Origin: Pullulanibacillus camelliae | GTDB taxonomy: Bacteria > Bacillota > Bacilli > Bacillales > Sporolactobacillaceae | Direction: 5' to 3' | Assembly: GCF_014642655.1 (NCBI RefSeq) | Contig: NZ_BMIR01000008.1 | Coordinates: 62,001 to 126,000, forward strand | DNA: 64,000 nt | In this document: positions 28,463 to 42,205 of the stretch, piece by piece | Position numbering within the stretch: the stretch's first letter is position 1 | How the letters are laid out: each line of letters opens with the position of its first letter | Made by a program: the position numbers and the translations under genes | Notes under the pieces: model-generated | Told to the model about the DNA's origin: nothing | What the model saw: the letters and a program-made list of their open reading frames with translations, nothing else | The model's database searches: none

Positions 28463-29152
28463 ATGGTTAAATATAATGGCATAAAAAAACAGCTGTTAAA
28501 GCGAAAAGAAGCCTTGGAGAGAGAATTAGACGTTACCAATGAATTTGGCATCGAAGTGCCATTTGCTTCGGATCGTTCATCTGGAGAGCTGTCCCAATAT
28601 GACAATCACCCTGCAGACTCAGGAACAGAACTGTTTGAACGCGAAAAGGACCTTGTTTTACAAAAAATGAAGCATGAAGAGCTGAATGATATTATTGTCG
28701 CTTTAGCTAAAATAGAAAAAGGTACGTATGGTATTGATGAAAAAACAGGCGAAAAGATTCCTTATAAAAGACTCAAAGCGCTGCCCACGGCTTCAACAAC
28801 TGTAAAAAATTCACCAAATCAAAGCATGAATGATGATCGTCCTGTTGAAGAAGCAGTGATAAGAAATATGGAAAAAGAGTATTATACAGGTGATGAAGAA
28901 ACAGAATTCAATGAACAAAATGCCTATGATCTCGTCGCCGCCTACAATCAAATCGATATGACTTATGACGATTCATCGAACATGGATAGCTATGATGGCA
29001 TGGGGTATGTAGAAATGGTTGAAGCGATCGGTGCTACAGATATTTACGGGTATCGAGGAGAGGACCAAGTGCAATTTTTGCGTAACACTCAATATGACCA
29101 ATGGATGAATCAAGAACAGTATACAGATGATGAAGAGAAGGAATGGGATTAA
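28463..29152 (+). CDS. ylyA: YlyA/YteA, DksA/TraR-like protein lacking the zinc cysteines
   Basis: Related to DksA/TraR regulators that act in the RNA polymerase secondary channel. B. subtilis ylyA occupies the same place and affects SigG-dependent transcription. An N-terminal coiled-coil region with a DxxDxG-like acidic tip (DNHPADSGTELFEREKD) precedes a remnant zinc-finger segment (GTYGIDEKTGEKIPYKRL). There the CxxC cysteines are replaced (D and T), and no Cys remains in the protein. The acidic C-terminal third is typical of the YteA group. Product is 229 aa. Confidence 0.85.
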   Translation: MVKYNGIKKQLLKRKEALERELDVTNEFGIEVPFASDRSSGELSQYDNHPADSGTELFEREKDLVLQKMKHEELNDIIVALAKIEKGTYGIDEKTGEKIPYKRLKALPTASTTVKNSPNQSMNDDRPVEEAVIRNMEKEYYTGDEETEFNEQNAYDLVAAYNQIDMTYDDSSNMDSYDGMGYVEMVEAIGATDIYGYRGEDQVQFLRNTQYDQWMNQEQYTDDEEKEWD

Positions 29153-29270
29153 AGGTGAAGAAGTGACTGCTTCTTCCCTCTTTCCTTTTCGATAAAATTC
29201 AATCTCCTTCTCGCCAAGCCTATTCGGCATATGCTAAAATAGCAAAGAGTACGGGATTGGAGGAATAAAT

Positions 29271-29741
29271 GTGTACTATTACTTACTCGCAGCAATCATG
29301 CTTTTTCTCGATCAATGTAGCAAATATGCGATATCGCATAATATGACTGTTGGTGAACAAGTAACATTAATACCAAATGTGTTATATATTACATCATCAA
29401 GAAATACAGGAGCAGCTTGGAATATTTTAGAAGGGAAAATGTGGTTTTTCTATATCATATCGATCGTAGTTCTTGCCGCTGTCGTTTATTATATGCAGAA
29501 GGTAGGGCGACATCGTCCACTGCTCGGCGTCTCTCTTGGGTTTATCCTTGGTGGGACACTTGGCAATTTTCTTGATCGGATATTCCGTGGAGAAGTTGTC
29601 GATTTTATTCATGTATACATAGGCTCTTACAGCTATCCTGTTTTCAATATTGCCGACTCATCCTTAGTCGTCGGGGTAATTCTTATTTTGATATTTACAT
29701 TATTAGATGGGAAAAAGGAAAAAAAACATGGAAGAAACTAA
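29271..29741 (+). CDS. lspA: LspA, lipoprotein signal peptidase II
   Basis: Polytopic membrane aspartic protease that removes signal peptides from prolipoproteins. Four hydrophobic segments are visible. The catalytic Asp residues lie in GNFLDRI and FNIADSS, and the N-terminal DQxxK-type motif is present. GTG start after TGGAGGAA. Product is 156 aa. It overlaps ylyB by 14 bp, as in B. subtilis. Confidence 0.95.
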   Translation: MYYYLLAAIMLFLDQCSKYAISHNMTVGEQVTLIPNVLYITSSRNTGAAWNILEGKMWFFYIISIVVLAAVVYYMQKVGRHRPLLGVSLGFILGGTLGNFLDRIFRGEVVDFIHVYIGSYSYPVFNIADSSLVVGVILILIFTLLDGKKEKKHGRN

Positions 29742-30642
29742 TCAATGGGTTATTGCTGATAAATTTGTGGGACAACGGATTGATAAGTATCTCAATGAGC
29801 AATATCCTGAGTTCTCACGGACACAAATTCAAGAGATGATCAAAAATCAAGAGATTCTTGTCAACGGATCATCTGTCAAACAAAATTATAAGTTAAGTAA
29901 AGAAGATACACTACAGGTCACAATTAAGGAGCCGGAGCCATTGGATGTGAAGCCGGAGCCCATGGCACTTGATATCATTTATGAGGACGAGGATGTTATC
30001 GTGGTGAATAAGCCGAGAGGAATGGTTGTCCATCCCGCACCCGGCCATGAATCAGGGACCCTTGTGAATGGGCTAGTGGCGCATTGCCATGACTTGTCAG
30101 GTATAAACGGAGTCTTAAGACCAGGAATTGTTCACCGCATCGACAAGGATACCTCGGGATTGATTATGGTTGCCAAAAATGATGGGGCTCATCGTTCGCT
30201 TGTTGAACAATTAAAGGCAAAAACAACCCACCGCGTTTATAAAGCGATCGTTCATGGTGTTATTCCACATCACAATGGGACCATTGATGCACCAATCGGT
30301 CGTGATGAAAAAGATCGTAAGAAGATGGCGGTGAATACGAGAAATGGCAAATCGGCTGTTACCCACTTTACAGTAAACACCCATTTTCATGCTTTTACGT
30401 ATGTGGATTGCCGTTTGGAGACGGGGAGGACGCACCAAATTCGGGTGCATATGGCCTATATTGGTCATCCAGTTGCAGGAGATCCAAAATATGGTCCAAG
30501 AAAGACGTTGAATATTGCGGGTCAGGCCTTGCATGCTTCTGAGTTAGGTTTTACTCATCCTCGAACGGGAGAGCCTCTTCACTTTGAGGCACCACTTCCT
30601 GAAGATATGCGAGAGCTTTTGGATGAATTACATCGCGAATAA
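29728..30642 (+). CDS. ylyB: YlyB, RluD-type pseudouridine synthase
   Basis: Modifies uridines in large-subunit rRNA. An S4 RNA-binding domain ([19 protein letters not shown]) is followed by the RluA-family catalytic domain with the [10 protein letters not shown] motif, whose Asp is the nucleophile, and [11 protein letters not shown]. The ATG at 29728 follows AAGGAAA inside lspA. Product is 304 aa. It precedes the pyr promoter. Confidence 0.93.
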   Translation: MEETNQWVIADKFVGQRIDKYLNEQYPEFSRTQIQEMIKNQEILVNGSSVKQNYKLSKEDTLQVTIKEPEPLDVKPEPMALDIIYEDEDVIVVNKPRGMVVHPAPGHESGTLVNGLVAHCHDLSGINGVLRPGIVHRIDKDTSGLIMVAKNDGAHRSLVEQLKAKTTHRVYKAIVHGVIPHHNGTIDAPIGRDEKDRKKMAVNTRNGKSAVTHFTVNTHFHAFTYVDCRLETGRTHQIRVHMAYIGHPVAGDPKYGPRKTLNIAGQALHASELGFTHPRTGEPLHFEAPLPEDMRELLDELHRE

Positions 30643-30645
30643 CGG

Positions 30646-30674
30646 TTGACAACATGGTTTTACTTTGACATAAT
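30646..30674 (+). promoter_or_regulatory. SigA promoter of the pyr operon
   Basis: TTGACA (30646-30651) and CATAAT (30669-30674) are separated by exactly 17 bp, immediately after ylyB and just upstream of the first PyrR attenuator. Confidence 0.8.
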
Positions 30675-30689
30675 AATGAAGACAAATGA

Positions 30690-30803
30690 AGATCCTTTAA
30701 AACAGTCCTGTGAGGCTGGAAAGGGTAACGGTAAAAGTATCTATAGTTTCTATGGATGTCTTTAGGAAACCTCTCCACCGCTGACGGTAGAGAGGTTTTT
30801 TTG
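30690..30803 (+). promoter_or_regulatory. PyrR-dependent attenuator 1 (leader of pyrR)
   Basis: CAGTCCTGTGAGGCTG (30703-30718) matches the PyrR-binding loop consensus (ARUCCNGNGAGGYU). It is followed by a terminator at about 30767-30803 (AACCTCTC ... GAGAGGTT then seven T). PyrR bound to UMP would stabilise the anti-antiterminator and cause termination. Confidence 0.9.
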
Positions 30804-30823
30804 CACCTGCCCTGAAGGAGTGA

Positions 30824-31372
<549 letters not shown>

Positions 31373-31389
31373 AAATAAAATAGTAAAGC

Positions 31390-31543
31390 CCTTTTAAAGG
31401 CAGTCCTGTGAGGCTGACAAGGGAGTTGTATGGCAAGGCGTAAAGAAACGATGCGAGAGCTTTCATTTATCCGCATGGGGTGTTTATCTGTACGTCGCGC
31501 CTGCTTATCCAACCCTTCCGTTGTCAGCGGAGGGGTTATTTTA
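31390..31543 (+). promoter_or_regulatory. PyrR-dependent attenuator 2 (pyrR-pyrB)
   Basis: A second identical PyrR-binding core, CAGTCCTGTGAGGCTG, is at 31401-31416. The terminator stem AACCCTTCCG / CGGAGGGGTT lies at 31511-31537 with a T-rich tail. The spacer between them can form a long alternative fold. Confidence 0.88.
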
Positions 31544-31607
31544 TGTGAAAAATCCTTCCACTTGCCTTTAAGGTCAAATATTTAGGCTTTAATTTTTTAA
31601 TGTGTCC

Positions 31608-31650
31608 TGTGATTGAAAACATCACATCAGGCGTGGAACGTAGATTTTGG
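31608..31650 (+). repeat. Partial family A repeat before pyrB
   Basis: A perfect TGTGAT-TGAAAAC-ATCACA hairpin followed by TCAGGCGT corresponds to the central hairpin and TCAGGAGT of repeat family A. It lies between the second attenuator and the pyrB ribosome site, so it would be part of the pyr mRNA. Confidence 0.55.
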
Positions 31651-31713
31651 CGCCTTTCTTAATCGTGTCCATCGCATGATCTCGAATAAAAATGGTTTGG
31701 GAGGAGAAATGAA

Positions 31714-32634
31714 GTGACCCATTTATTAGCCTTGTCGGAGCTATCCGTTCAACAAATTGAGGGACTTTTAGAACGTGCGCAAGCCATACAAGATCACGGC
31801 GTTGCACCTCGTATTACCGAGCCAGCTTTTGTTGCCAATCTCTTTTTTGAGCCAAGTACAAGGACGCGCTTTAGTTTTGAAGTTGCAGAAAAGCGCTTGG
31901 GCTTTAATGTGTTAAATGTGGAAGAAGCGACATCCAGTGTGCAAAAAGGTGAGACCCTTTACGACACACTCAGGCTTCTTGAGGAAATCGGGGTAAGAGC
32001 AGCGGTGATTCGCCATTTTGAAGCAGGCTTTTATAAAGACCTGAGGGATCGATTGACTTTGTCCATCATCAATGCTGGAGATGGGGATGGCCACCACCCC
32101 TCACAGACACTGCTGGACCTTCTTACCATGCGTCAAGAATTTCAGCAATTTCAAGGTCTGACTGTAGCGATGATTGGGGATCTCAGGCACAGCCGAGTGG
32201 CCCGCTCAAATGCTGAGGTGTTGCATCGATTAGGAGTAAAAGTGATTTTGACAGGTCCGAAGGCCTGGCAAGATCCCAGCTTTCCAGGCTCATATGTCAG
32301 CATTGATGAAGCGGTGGAAACCGCAGACGTTGTGAACTTATTGCGGATTCAAAAAGAACGTCATAGAGAAATGGATGGTTTTACGCCGGAGGCTTACCAT
32401 CAAGCGTACGGCTTAACTTTAAAACGTGCGCAAGCCATGAAACCAGAGGCCATCATCATGCATCCAGCCCCCTTTAATCGCGATGTGGAAATTGCAAGTG
32501 AACTCGTGGAAAGTAAGCAATCCCGCATCTTTAAACAAATGCACAATGGCGTATTTATGAGGATGGCGATTATGGAATGGGCTTGTCAAGGACGGCCGAA
32601 TGCGAATAATCAGCGAATCGAGCTTACGGTTTAA
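31714..32634 (+). CDS. pyrB: PyrB, aspartate carbamoyltransferase catalytic subunit
   Basis: Condenses carbamoyl phosphate and aspartate. The carbamoyl-phosphate motif STRTR is at residues 48-52, HPSQTLLDLLT and RIQKERH follow. GTG start with GGGAGGAG upstream. Product is 306 aa. No regulatory subunit is encoded, as expected for Bacillales. It directly follows attenuator 2 because pyrP is absent. Confidence 0.97.
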   Translation: MTHLLALSELSVQQIEGLLERAQAIQDHGVAPRITEPAFVANLFFEPSTRTRFSFEVAEKRLGFNVLNVEEATSSVQKGETLYDTLRLLEEIGVRAAVIRHFEAGFYKDLRDRLTLSIINAGDGDGHHPSQTLLDLLTMRQEFQQFQGLTVAMIGDLRHSRVARSNAEVLHRLGVKVILTGPKAWQDPSFPGSYVSIDEAVETADVVNLLRIQKERHREMDGFTPEAYHQAYGLTLKRAQAMKPEAIIMHPAPFNRDVEIASELVESKQSRIFKQMHNGVFMRMAIMEWACQGRPNANNQRIELTV

Positions 32635-32671
32635 AAATTAAGCCATGTTCAAACAGGAGAGGAGTCCAATC

Positions 32672-33958
32672 ATGGGTCTATTAATTAAAAACGGCAGACT
32701 TTATCATCAAGGTGCGTTCAGCGCTCAGGATCTATTAATTGCGGGAGAACAGGTTGTAAAAATTGCACCAAAAATTAATAGTGAAGGTCATCATGTCATT
32801 GACGCCACAGGCAAGCTTGTTACACCAGGCTTTGTCGATCTTCATGTACATCTTCGTGAGCCAGGCGGAGAGCACAAGGAAACCATTGCAACGGGGACCT
32901 TAGCTGCTGCACGAGGGGGCTTTACCACGATTGCGGCCATGCCCAATACCCGTCCAGTGCCTGATCGTATCGATACTTTAGGCGTTGTCAATGAACGTAT
33001 CGCAAAAACAGCAAAGGTACGCGTCCTACCTTATGCTTCCATTACCGAGCAGCAAAAAGGGGAAACCCTCGCCGATTTTAAAGCATTAAAGGCCAAAGGC
33101 GCCTTTGCTTTCTCAGATGATGGTGTCGGTGTACAATCCGCGGGGATGATGCTAGAGGCGATGAAACGGGCACAAGCCATCGATGCGACCATCGTCGCCC
33201 ATTGTGAAGAAAACAGCTTGATTAACGACGGAGCTGTTCATGACGGAGCCTTTGCAGCCAAGCATGGTCTTAAAGGGATTCCTAATGTTTGTGAAGCCGT
33301 ACAAATTGCTCGAGATGTCCTCTTAGCTGAGCATGCAGGCTGTCATTATCACGTCTGCCATGTCAGCACGAAGGAATCCGTTCGCACGATTCGTGATGCC
33401 AAGCGAGCTGGCATTCGTGTGACAGCTGAAGTGACACCACACCATCTTCTACTGACGGATCATGATATCCCTAGTCTTGATACCAATTATAAAATGAATC
33501 CCCCTTTAAGAGGACCTGAAGATCAAGAAGCCTTAATCGAGGGACTCCTTGATGGGACGATTGATTTTATCGCAACGGATCATGCCCCACATGCCCATGA
33601 AGAAAAGGCCAGATCTATAAGTGAAGCACCTTTTGGCATCGTCGGCCTGGAAACAGCCTTTCCTCTCCTTTATACAGCATTGGTAAAACATAAGGGACTC
33701 CTCTCTCTTGAACAACTTATAGATATGTTGACGATTAAACCCGCACATGCTTTTCGCCTGCCTTATGGTGAATTAGCGGTTGGACAATCAGCAGATGTGA
33801 CACTCATTGATTTAGAGGCGACTGCAGCCATTGATAGTGCCACTTTTGCCTCTAAAGGAAAGAATACGCCATTTGATGGCTGGCAGTGTCAGGGGTGGCC
33901 AGTGTGTACGATTTCAAAAGGTCAAGTCGCATGGGAAAAAGGAAGTGTTCGGGTATGA
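32672..33958 (+). CDS. pyrC: PyrC, dihydroorotase
   Basis: Zn-dependent amidohydrolase that cyclises carbamoyl aspartate. The metal-binding [10 protein letters not shown] is at residues 56-65 and ATDHAPH carries the catalytic Asp. The ATG at 32672 follows AGGAGAGGAG; the frame start at 32645 has no ribosome site. Product is 428 aa. It overlaps carA by ATGA. Confidence 0.97.
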   Translation: MGLLIKNGRLYHQGAFSAQDLLIAGEQVVKIAPKINSEGHHVIDATGKLVTPGFVDLHVHLREPGGEHKETIATGTLAAARGGFTTIAAMPNTRPVPDRIDTLGVVNERIAKTAKVRVLPYASITEQQKGETLADFKALKAKGAFAFSDDGVGVQSAGMMLEAMKRAQAIDATIVAHCEENSLINDGAVHDGAFAAKHGLKGIPNVCEAVQIARDVLLAEHAGCHYHVCHVSTKESVRTIRDAKRAGIRVTAEVTPHHLLLTDHDIPSLDTNYKMNPPLRGPEDQEALIEGLLDGTIDFIATDHAPHAHEEKARSISEAPFGIVGLETAFPLLYTALVKHKGLLSLEQLIDMLTIKPAHAFRLPYGELAVGQSADVTLIDLEATAAIDSATFASKGKNTPFDGWQCQGWPVCTISKGQVAWEKGSVRV

Positions 33959-35046
33959 AAAGACAGTTAGTGTTGGAAAATGGTGAAATTTTTGTTGGGG
34001 AAGGCTTTGGTGCGAACACAGTGCGTGATGGTGAGGTTGTTTTTAACACAGGGATGACCGGCTATCAAGAGATTTTATCGGACCCTTCCTATTGTGACCA
34101 AATCGTCACCATGACTTATCCGCTTATTGGGAATTATGGCATTAACCGTGATGATTTTGAATCCATCTTTCCAGCTGTTAGTGGATTGATTGTTAAAGAG
34201 GCTACAGACATGCCGAGTCATTGGCGTTCAGAATCGACGCTCCATGACATGTTAAGAGAAAAGGGGATTGCGGGATTAGCTGGAATTGATACACGACGCT
34301 TGACAAAAATAATCCGAGAACATGGCACATTAAAAGGCCGCCTTTGCGATGCAGATGAAGCTCCTGTTGAAGTGGTTGCGGAACTGAGGAATACACAATG
34401 GGCCTGTGATCAAGTAAGCCGCGTATCAACTAAAATGCCTTATGAAATTCCTGGGAATGGTCCGAGAGTGGTGCTCATGGACTTCGGTATGAAAAAGGGT
34501 ATTCTCCGCGAAATCAATCGCTTGGGCTGCGACGTACGTGTTGTTCCTTATAACACAACAGAAAAAGAAATTTTGCAGCTTCATCCTGATGGTATTGTGT
34601 TATCCAATGGTCCAGGAGATCCTAAGGATGTACCTGAAGCCGTAGAGACGGTGAATAAACTCCTTGGGAAGGTGCCGCTATTCGGCATTTGTCTGGGGCA
34701 CCAGCTGCTGGCACTTGCGAGTGGCGCTGATACAGTGAAGATGCGCTTTGGTCATCGTGGAGCCAATCATCCTGTTAAGGATTTGCAAACGGGACGCTTT
34801 TACATGACCTCGCAAAACCATGGCTATGCGGTCAATCCAGAATCGCTCGCCCAAACAGAGCTTGAGGTTACCCATATCGCCATCAATGATCAGAGCATTG
34901 AAGGATTGAGACATAAGCGCTATCCGGCATTTAGTGTGCAATTTCATCCTGAAGCAACACCAGGACCAGAAGATAGCCAGCAATTGTTTTCTCGCTTTTT
35001 ACAAGATGTTGAGCAGTTTCGAAAGGTAGGGGTTCAATATGCCTAA
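33955..35046 (+). CDS. pyrAA: Carbamoyl-phosphate synthase, glutaminase subunit
   Basis: Hydrolyses glutamine and passes ammonia to the large subunit. The class I amidotransferase triad is visible: Cys246 in FGICLGHQ, and His331 with Glu333 in [10 protein letters not shown]. The ATG at 33955 overlaps the pyrC stop; the longer frame is a pyrC shadow. Product is 363 aa. It overlaps the large-subunit gene by 8 bp. Also called carA. Confidence 0.97.
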   Translation: MKRQLVLENGEIFVGEGFGANTVRDGEVVFNTGMTGYQEILSDPSYCDQIVTMTYPLIGNYGINRDDFESIFPAVSGLIVKEATDMPSHWRSESTLHDMLREKGIAGLAGIDTRRLTKIIREHGTLKGRLCDADEAPVEVVAELRNTQWACDQVSRVSTKMPYEIPGNGPRVVLMDFGMKKGILREINRLGCDVRVVPYNTTEKEILQLHPDGIVLSNGPGDPKDVPEAVETVNKLLGKVPLFGICLGHQLLALASGADTVKMRFGHRGANHPVKDLQTGRFYMTSQNHGYAVNPESLAQTELEVTHIAINDQSIEGLRHKRYPAFSVQFHPEATPGPEDSQQLFSRFLQDVEQFRKVGVQYA

Positions 35047-38000
35047 ACGTACAGATATACAAAAGATCCTTGTTATTGGATCTGGCCCTATTGTGATTGG
35101 GCAAGCGGCGGAGTTTGATTATTCAGGGACGCAAGCATGTACAGCTTTGAAAGAGGAAGGCTATGAAGTCATTTTAATGAATTCGAATCCCGCTACTATT
35201 ATGACCGATCCCGATATGGCGGATCGTGTCTACATGGAACCCTTGACACTTGAATTTGTTAGTAAAATTATTCGAAAAGAACGACCAGATGGGCTATTGG
35301 CTACACTAGGTGGACAAACGGGCCTAAATTTAGCGATGGAGCTGGATCGCAGCGGCTTGCTTCAGGAGCTCAATATTGAACTCCTTGGCACAAAGCTTTC
35401 CTCTATTGAGCAGGCTGAGGACCGTGAGGCGTTTAGAGCGCTGATGTATCAAATTAATGAGCCTGTGCCAGAAAGTGAGATTATCAATACATTGGATGAA
35501 GCGAGACGCTTTGTTGAAACCATTGGTTTCCCAGTCATCATACGCCCTGCCTATACACTAGGTGGAACAGGCGGTGGCATCGCAGAAAATCAAGAACAGT
35601 TAGAGACGATTGCGGCCAATGGGTTAAAGCTTAGTCCGGTTCATCAAGTGCTTATCGAAAAGAGCATTGCTGGTTTTAAAGAAATCGAATTCGAAGTGAT
35701 GCGTGATGCCAACGATGGAGCGATTACCATCTGTCCAATGGAAAATCTTGATCCTGTCGGCATTCATACGGGAGATTCTATTGTCACTGCCCCGACTCAA
35801 ACTCTAAGTGACCGGGACCTGCAAATGCTCCGCAGTGTATCATTAAAGATCGTCCGAGCCTTGAAAATCGAGGGCGGCTGTAATGTTCAGCTGGCACTTG
35901 ATCCGATGAGCTCTAATTACTATATTATTGAAGTTAATCCGCGAGTCAGCCGTTCTTCAGCGTTAGCTTCCAAAGCAACAGGTTATCCGATTGCCAAGGT
36001 AGCAGCCAAAATTGCCGTGGGCTACCATCTGGATGAGATAAAAAATGCTGTAACCGGTACAACGTATGCCAGCTTTGAACCGACGATTGATTATGTTGTC
36101 ACAAAAATTCCGCGGTGGCCATTTGATAAATTTGATGCCGCTAATCGCACACTTGGAACACAGATGAAAGCCACTGGAGAAGTCCTGGCGATGGGAAGAA
36201 CATTTGAAGAATCACTATTAAAAGCCATTCGCTCTTTAGAGGCGGGCTACTCTCACTTAGCTTCAGCGGATATCGCTCAAATGAAGGATGAGGAGCTGTG
36301 GGAAGGCATGCGTCAAAAGGATGATCGCCGAATCTTTTACATTGCTGAAACATTGCGCCGAGGTGATACCCTTGAACAGGTATGGGAGATAACGAAAATT
36401 GACCGCTATTTCTTACAGAAACTCCGCAACATTGTGCAAATGGAACAGCTGGTTAAGCGCGCCCCTTGGGATGAAGCAGTTACCCTTGAAGCAAAGCGCC
36501 TAGGCTTTTCAGACTTGATTCTCTCAGAGCTGTGGGAGGCGACAGAGCGGGAGGTCTATCAGTTTCGGAAAACACACAACGTGCTTCCCGTATATAAAAT
36601 GGTAGACACATGCGCTGCAGAGTTTGCCTCCGAAACCCCCTATTATTACAGCACATATGAGGAAGAAAACGAATCACTTCGAAGTGATCGTGAAAGTGTT
36701 CTTGTACTAGGTTCGGGTCCGATTCGGATTGGTCAAGGTGTGGAATTTGATTATGCGACCATCCATACGGTTTGGGCTATCAAGGAAGCAGGCTATGAAG
36801 CGATCATCATTAATAATAATCCAGAAACAGTGTCAACGGATTTTAGTGTTTCAGATAAGCTCTATGTTGAACCCCTTACTGCTGAAGATGTCATGCATGT
36901 GATAAATCTTGAACAGCCAAAGGGTGTCATCGTGCAATTTGGTGGACAGACCGCATTAAACCTTGCAAGTGAGCTCCAAGCACGTGGGGTGACTATTCTA
37001 GGAACATCACTGGCTGCGATGGACGAAGCGGAAGATCGTGATAAATTTGAACAGCTTATGGCGCGGCTTTCGATCAGACAGCCCGAAGGCAAAACAGCAC
37101 TGTCTACAGAAGAAGCGCTCAGCATCGCTCAGGATATCAGCTATCCAGTCCTTGTGCGTCCTTCTTATGTCTTAGGGGGCCGGGCGATGGAAATTGTCTA
37201 TAATGAAACGGAATTACAGCATTACATGACTAATGCTGTGAAGGTCAATCCTCAGCACCCTGTTTTAATCGACCGTTATTTATTAGGAACAGAAGTGGAG
37301 GTCGATGCAATGAGCGATGGTAAGACGGTCTATATCCCAGGGATTATGGAGCATATTGAGCGGGCGGGTGTTCACTCAGGGGACTCGATTGCTGTTTATC
37401 CCCCACAGAATCTTCAGGCTCGTTTAAAAGAAGAGATTGTTAAAACGACCATAGCGATTGCCCGCGGACTCAAAATTGTCGGATTGCTGAACATTCAGTT
37501 TGTCATTCATCAAGACAAAGTATATGTCTTAGAGGTTAATCCACGTTCAAGCCGCACCGTGCCATTTTTAAGCAAGATCACAGGTGTTCCAATGGCCAAT
37601 CTTGCAACAAAGGTCATTCTTGGTCATCCTTTGCCTACACTTGGTTATGAAACAGGCTATCATGCTGAGCCGAATGATGTATTTGTCAAAGCACCGGTTT
37701 TCTCCTTCGCAAAGCTGCGCAGTGTGGACATTACACTTGGACCGGAAATGAAATCAACGGGTGAAGTGATGGGGCGTGATGCCACGGTAGAAAAAGCTTT
37801 ATATAAAGCCTTGCTTGCCAGCGGCATGTCCATTCCGACTGAAGGCTCTGTGCTCTTTACCATTGCTGATAAAGATAAAGAAGAGGCACTGCCATTAATC
37901 AAACGCTTTTCCAACATTGGGTATAACATTCTGGCGACTGAGGGAACGGCGAATTACATCGCGCGTCAGCACATTCCAGTGACTGTCGTTGGTAAGATTG

Positions 38001-38244
38001 CAGGGAAACAGCCTAATCTGCTAGAGGTGATTCGCGGGGGAGGCGCGCAGTTTGTTATCAATACCTTGACAAAGGGGAAAAAACCAGCACGTGATGGCTT
38101 CAGGATTCGCCGAGAATCTGTGGAAAATGGTGTTGTCTGCCTTACATCACTTGATACTGCTGAAGCCCTATTACAAGTATTAGAATCTTTGTCCTTTACG
38201 ACACATAGTATGCCAGCGATGAGCAAACAGTTACAGGTGACCGT

Positions 38245-38248
<4 letters not shown>
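35039..38248 (+). CDS. pyrAB: Carbamoyl-phosphate synthase, large subunit
   Basis: Makes carbamoyl phosphate from bicarbonate, ammonia and two ATP. The two homologous ATP-grasp halves are clear, each opening with a LGSGPIxIGQ motif ([11 protein letters not shown] near residue 12; [11 protein letters not shown] near residue 556). A C-terminal MGS-like allosteric domain is present. Length is 1069 aa, as usual. It overlaps pyrK by ATGA. Also called carB. Confidence 0.98.
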
Positions 38249-40667
<2,419 letters not shown>

Positions 40668-40681
<14 letters not shown>

Positions 40682-41336
40682 TCAGGAAACTGCACAGCAT
40701 CTCTTAGCAATTCAGGCAGTCGTGCTCAGCCCCGACGCCCCTTTTACATGGTCATCAGGATTAAAATCCCCTATATATTGTGATAATCGTCTAACGATGA
40801 ACTATCCTGAGGTTCGTCGGTTTATTGCTGGCGGATTATCCCAAATGATTCAAGCACATTATCCTGAGGCAGAGGTCATTGCGGGAACGGCAACAGCAGG
40901 TATTCCTCATGCCGCATGGGTGAGTGATCTACTGGCATTACCTATGGCTTATATTCGGGGGTCCGCTAAAAGTCACGGTAAGAAAAAACAGATTGAAGGT
41001 CTGGTCAAGCCCGGGCAAAAGGTGGTTATCATCGAAGATCTCATCTCGACAGGTGGCAGTGTGCTAACGGCTGTAGAAGCGCTTCGAGAGGAAGGGGCCG
41101 ATGTGCTTGGCGTTTTAGCTATTATGACCTATAGTCTTCCTGTAGCCAAGCAGCAGTTTGCTGAAGCCGGTCTTGATTATCATACATTAACAAATTTCTC
41201 AACACTCATTCACCTTGCTGAGGAACAACAGATTATTAGTGCTGTCCAAAAGCAAATGCTTGAACGCTGGTATCAAGATCCTACTGATGAAGCATGGATG
41301 AATGAAGGCCAGAAAATCACTGTTTCAAAAAAATGA
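40668..41336 (+). CDS. pyrE: PyrE, orotate phosphoribosyltransferase
   Basis: Transfers the phosphoribosyl group from PRPP to orotate. The PRPP loop VVIIEDLISTGGS and the dimer loop YIRGSAKSHGKKKQIEG are clear. The ATG at 40668 (MSTLSQETA) is chosen; the frame start at 40650 lies in pyrF. Product is 222 aa. Last gene of the operon, followed by a strong terminator. Confidence 0.97.
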
Positions 41337-41375
41337 CAGCTTCTGTTGTCGTCATAAAGCAAAGGGCTACGATTT

Positions 41376-41407
41376 AACTGTAAATCCACGTGATTTACAG
41401 TTTTTTA
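41376..41407 (+). terminator. pyr operon terminator
   Basis: A perfect 11-bp stem AACTGTAAATC / GATTTACAGTT with a CACGT loop, followed by T residues, lies 40 bp after pyrE. Confidence 0.9.
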
Positions 41408-41414
41408 ATACTGT

Positions 41415-41455
41415 TAGAATGTATAACTTCTTCGATGCCCTCTAAGGAAGCGCGT
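41415..41455 (+). repeat. Partial family A repeat after pyrE
   Basis: TTAGAATGTATAACTTCTTCG and CTCTAAGGAAG match the left end of repeat family A, just beyond the pyr terminator. The rest of 41456-41629 shows nothing I recognise. Confidence 0.5.
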
Positions 41456-41629
41456 ATTTTTACAAAAGTGCGCTTATTTAAATTAACAGCAAACAAGGTG
41501 TCGTTTCTCGGCCAAATTCTAGTAATCATACCAACACGGGTTAAAAAGGGATGCACGGATTGATAAGAATGTTAAAATGGAGATAAATGGAGTGCTTTAT
41601 AAAATTTTTATAAGAGGGAGGAATTTACC

Positions 41630-41929
41630 ATGCCCACCTGTCAGCATTGTCACCGCCAATGGACAAGATGGCAAACGTATAAAAGCATGGGGAAATTCAA
41701 GAGAAAAGTGATCTGTCCATATTGTGGAAAACATAATTACATTGCTTTTAAAACCTATCAAAGATCCTCTTGGATTGGGCTAGTCATCCTCATAATGGAA
41801 GTGATTATGATCCCCTTTCATGTTCCGAGCGTTTACCAATTCTGGGCATTATTCATTGTTCTTGCCATAGGGTTCATGCTTTTGCCTGCTTACTATGAAT
41901 TAACGAGTGAAGAAGACGGACCATCTTGA
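41630..41929 (+). CDS. Small CxxC-type membrane protein (cxxc_20_cxxc family)
   Basis: 99-aa protein with two CxxC pairs near the N-terminus (CQHC at 4-7 and CPYC at about 30-33, about 20-25 residues apart). Two hydrophobic segments follow (WIGLVILIMEVIMIP and FWALFIVLAIGFMLL). The layout matches a family of unknown function common in Firmicutes. It probably forms a zinc ribbon at the membrane. GAGGGAGG precedes the ATG. It is monocistronic, between the pyr operon and a repeat-rich region. Confidence 0.7.
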   Translation: MPTCQHCHRQWTRWQTYKSMGKFKRKVICPYCGKHNYIAFKTYQRSSWIGLVILIMEVIMIPFHVPSVYQFWALFIVLAIGFMLLPAYYELTSEEDGPS

Positions 41930-42205
41930 GAGCGCTTTTGTCTGAATTGTCCTTTCAAGCGTGAGAGCATTGCCAACACTGCCATACTAGACAAGGCTAA
42001 GTTGGAACATTAAGTTATGAAGCTGAGAGATTATTAAGCCTTTTTATTCCTCAGTTTTGTTTATGGGCAAAATTGTGGGGCCCACTCGGCCAGCTTTCAT
42101 AGGTACGTGTCACATCAACTTCATCCTTTCAAAATGCTTCAGATCTCATTGAAAAATACCAATTATCTAGCACATCAATGGGTTCATTTGATATTTTGTC
42201 AGTTT
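41930..42205 (+). other. Non-coding spacer left of the repeat cluster
   Basis: 276 bp with no supported gene. A weak CTGAG / CTCAG hairpin with a T-rich tail at about 42019-42055 may terminate the preceding small gene. Confidence 0.35.
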
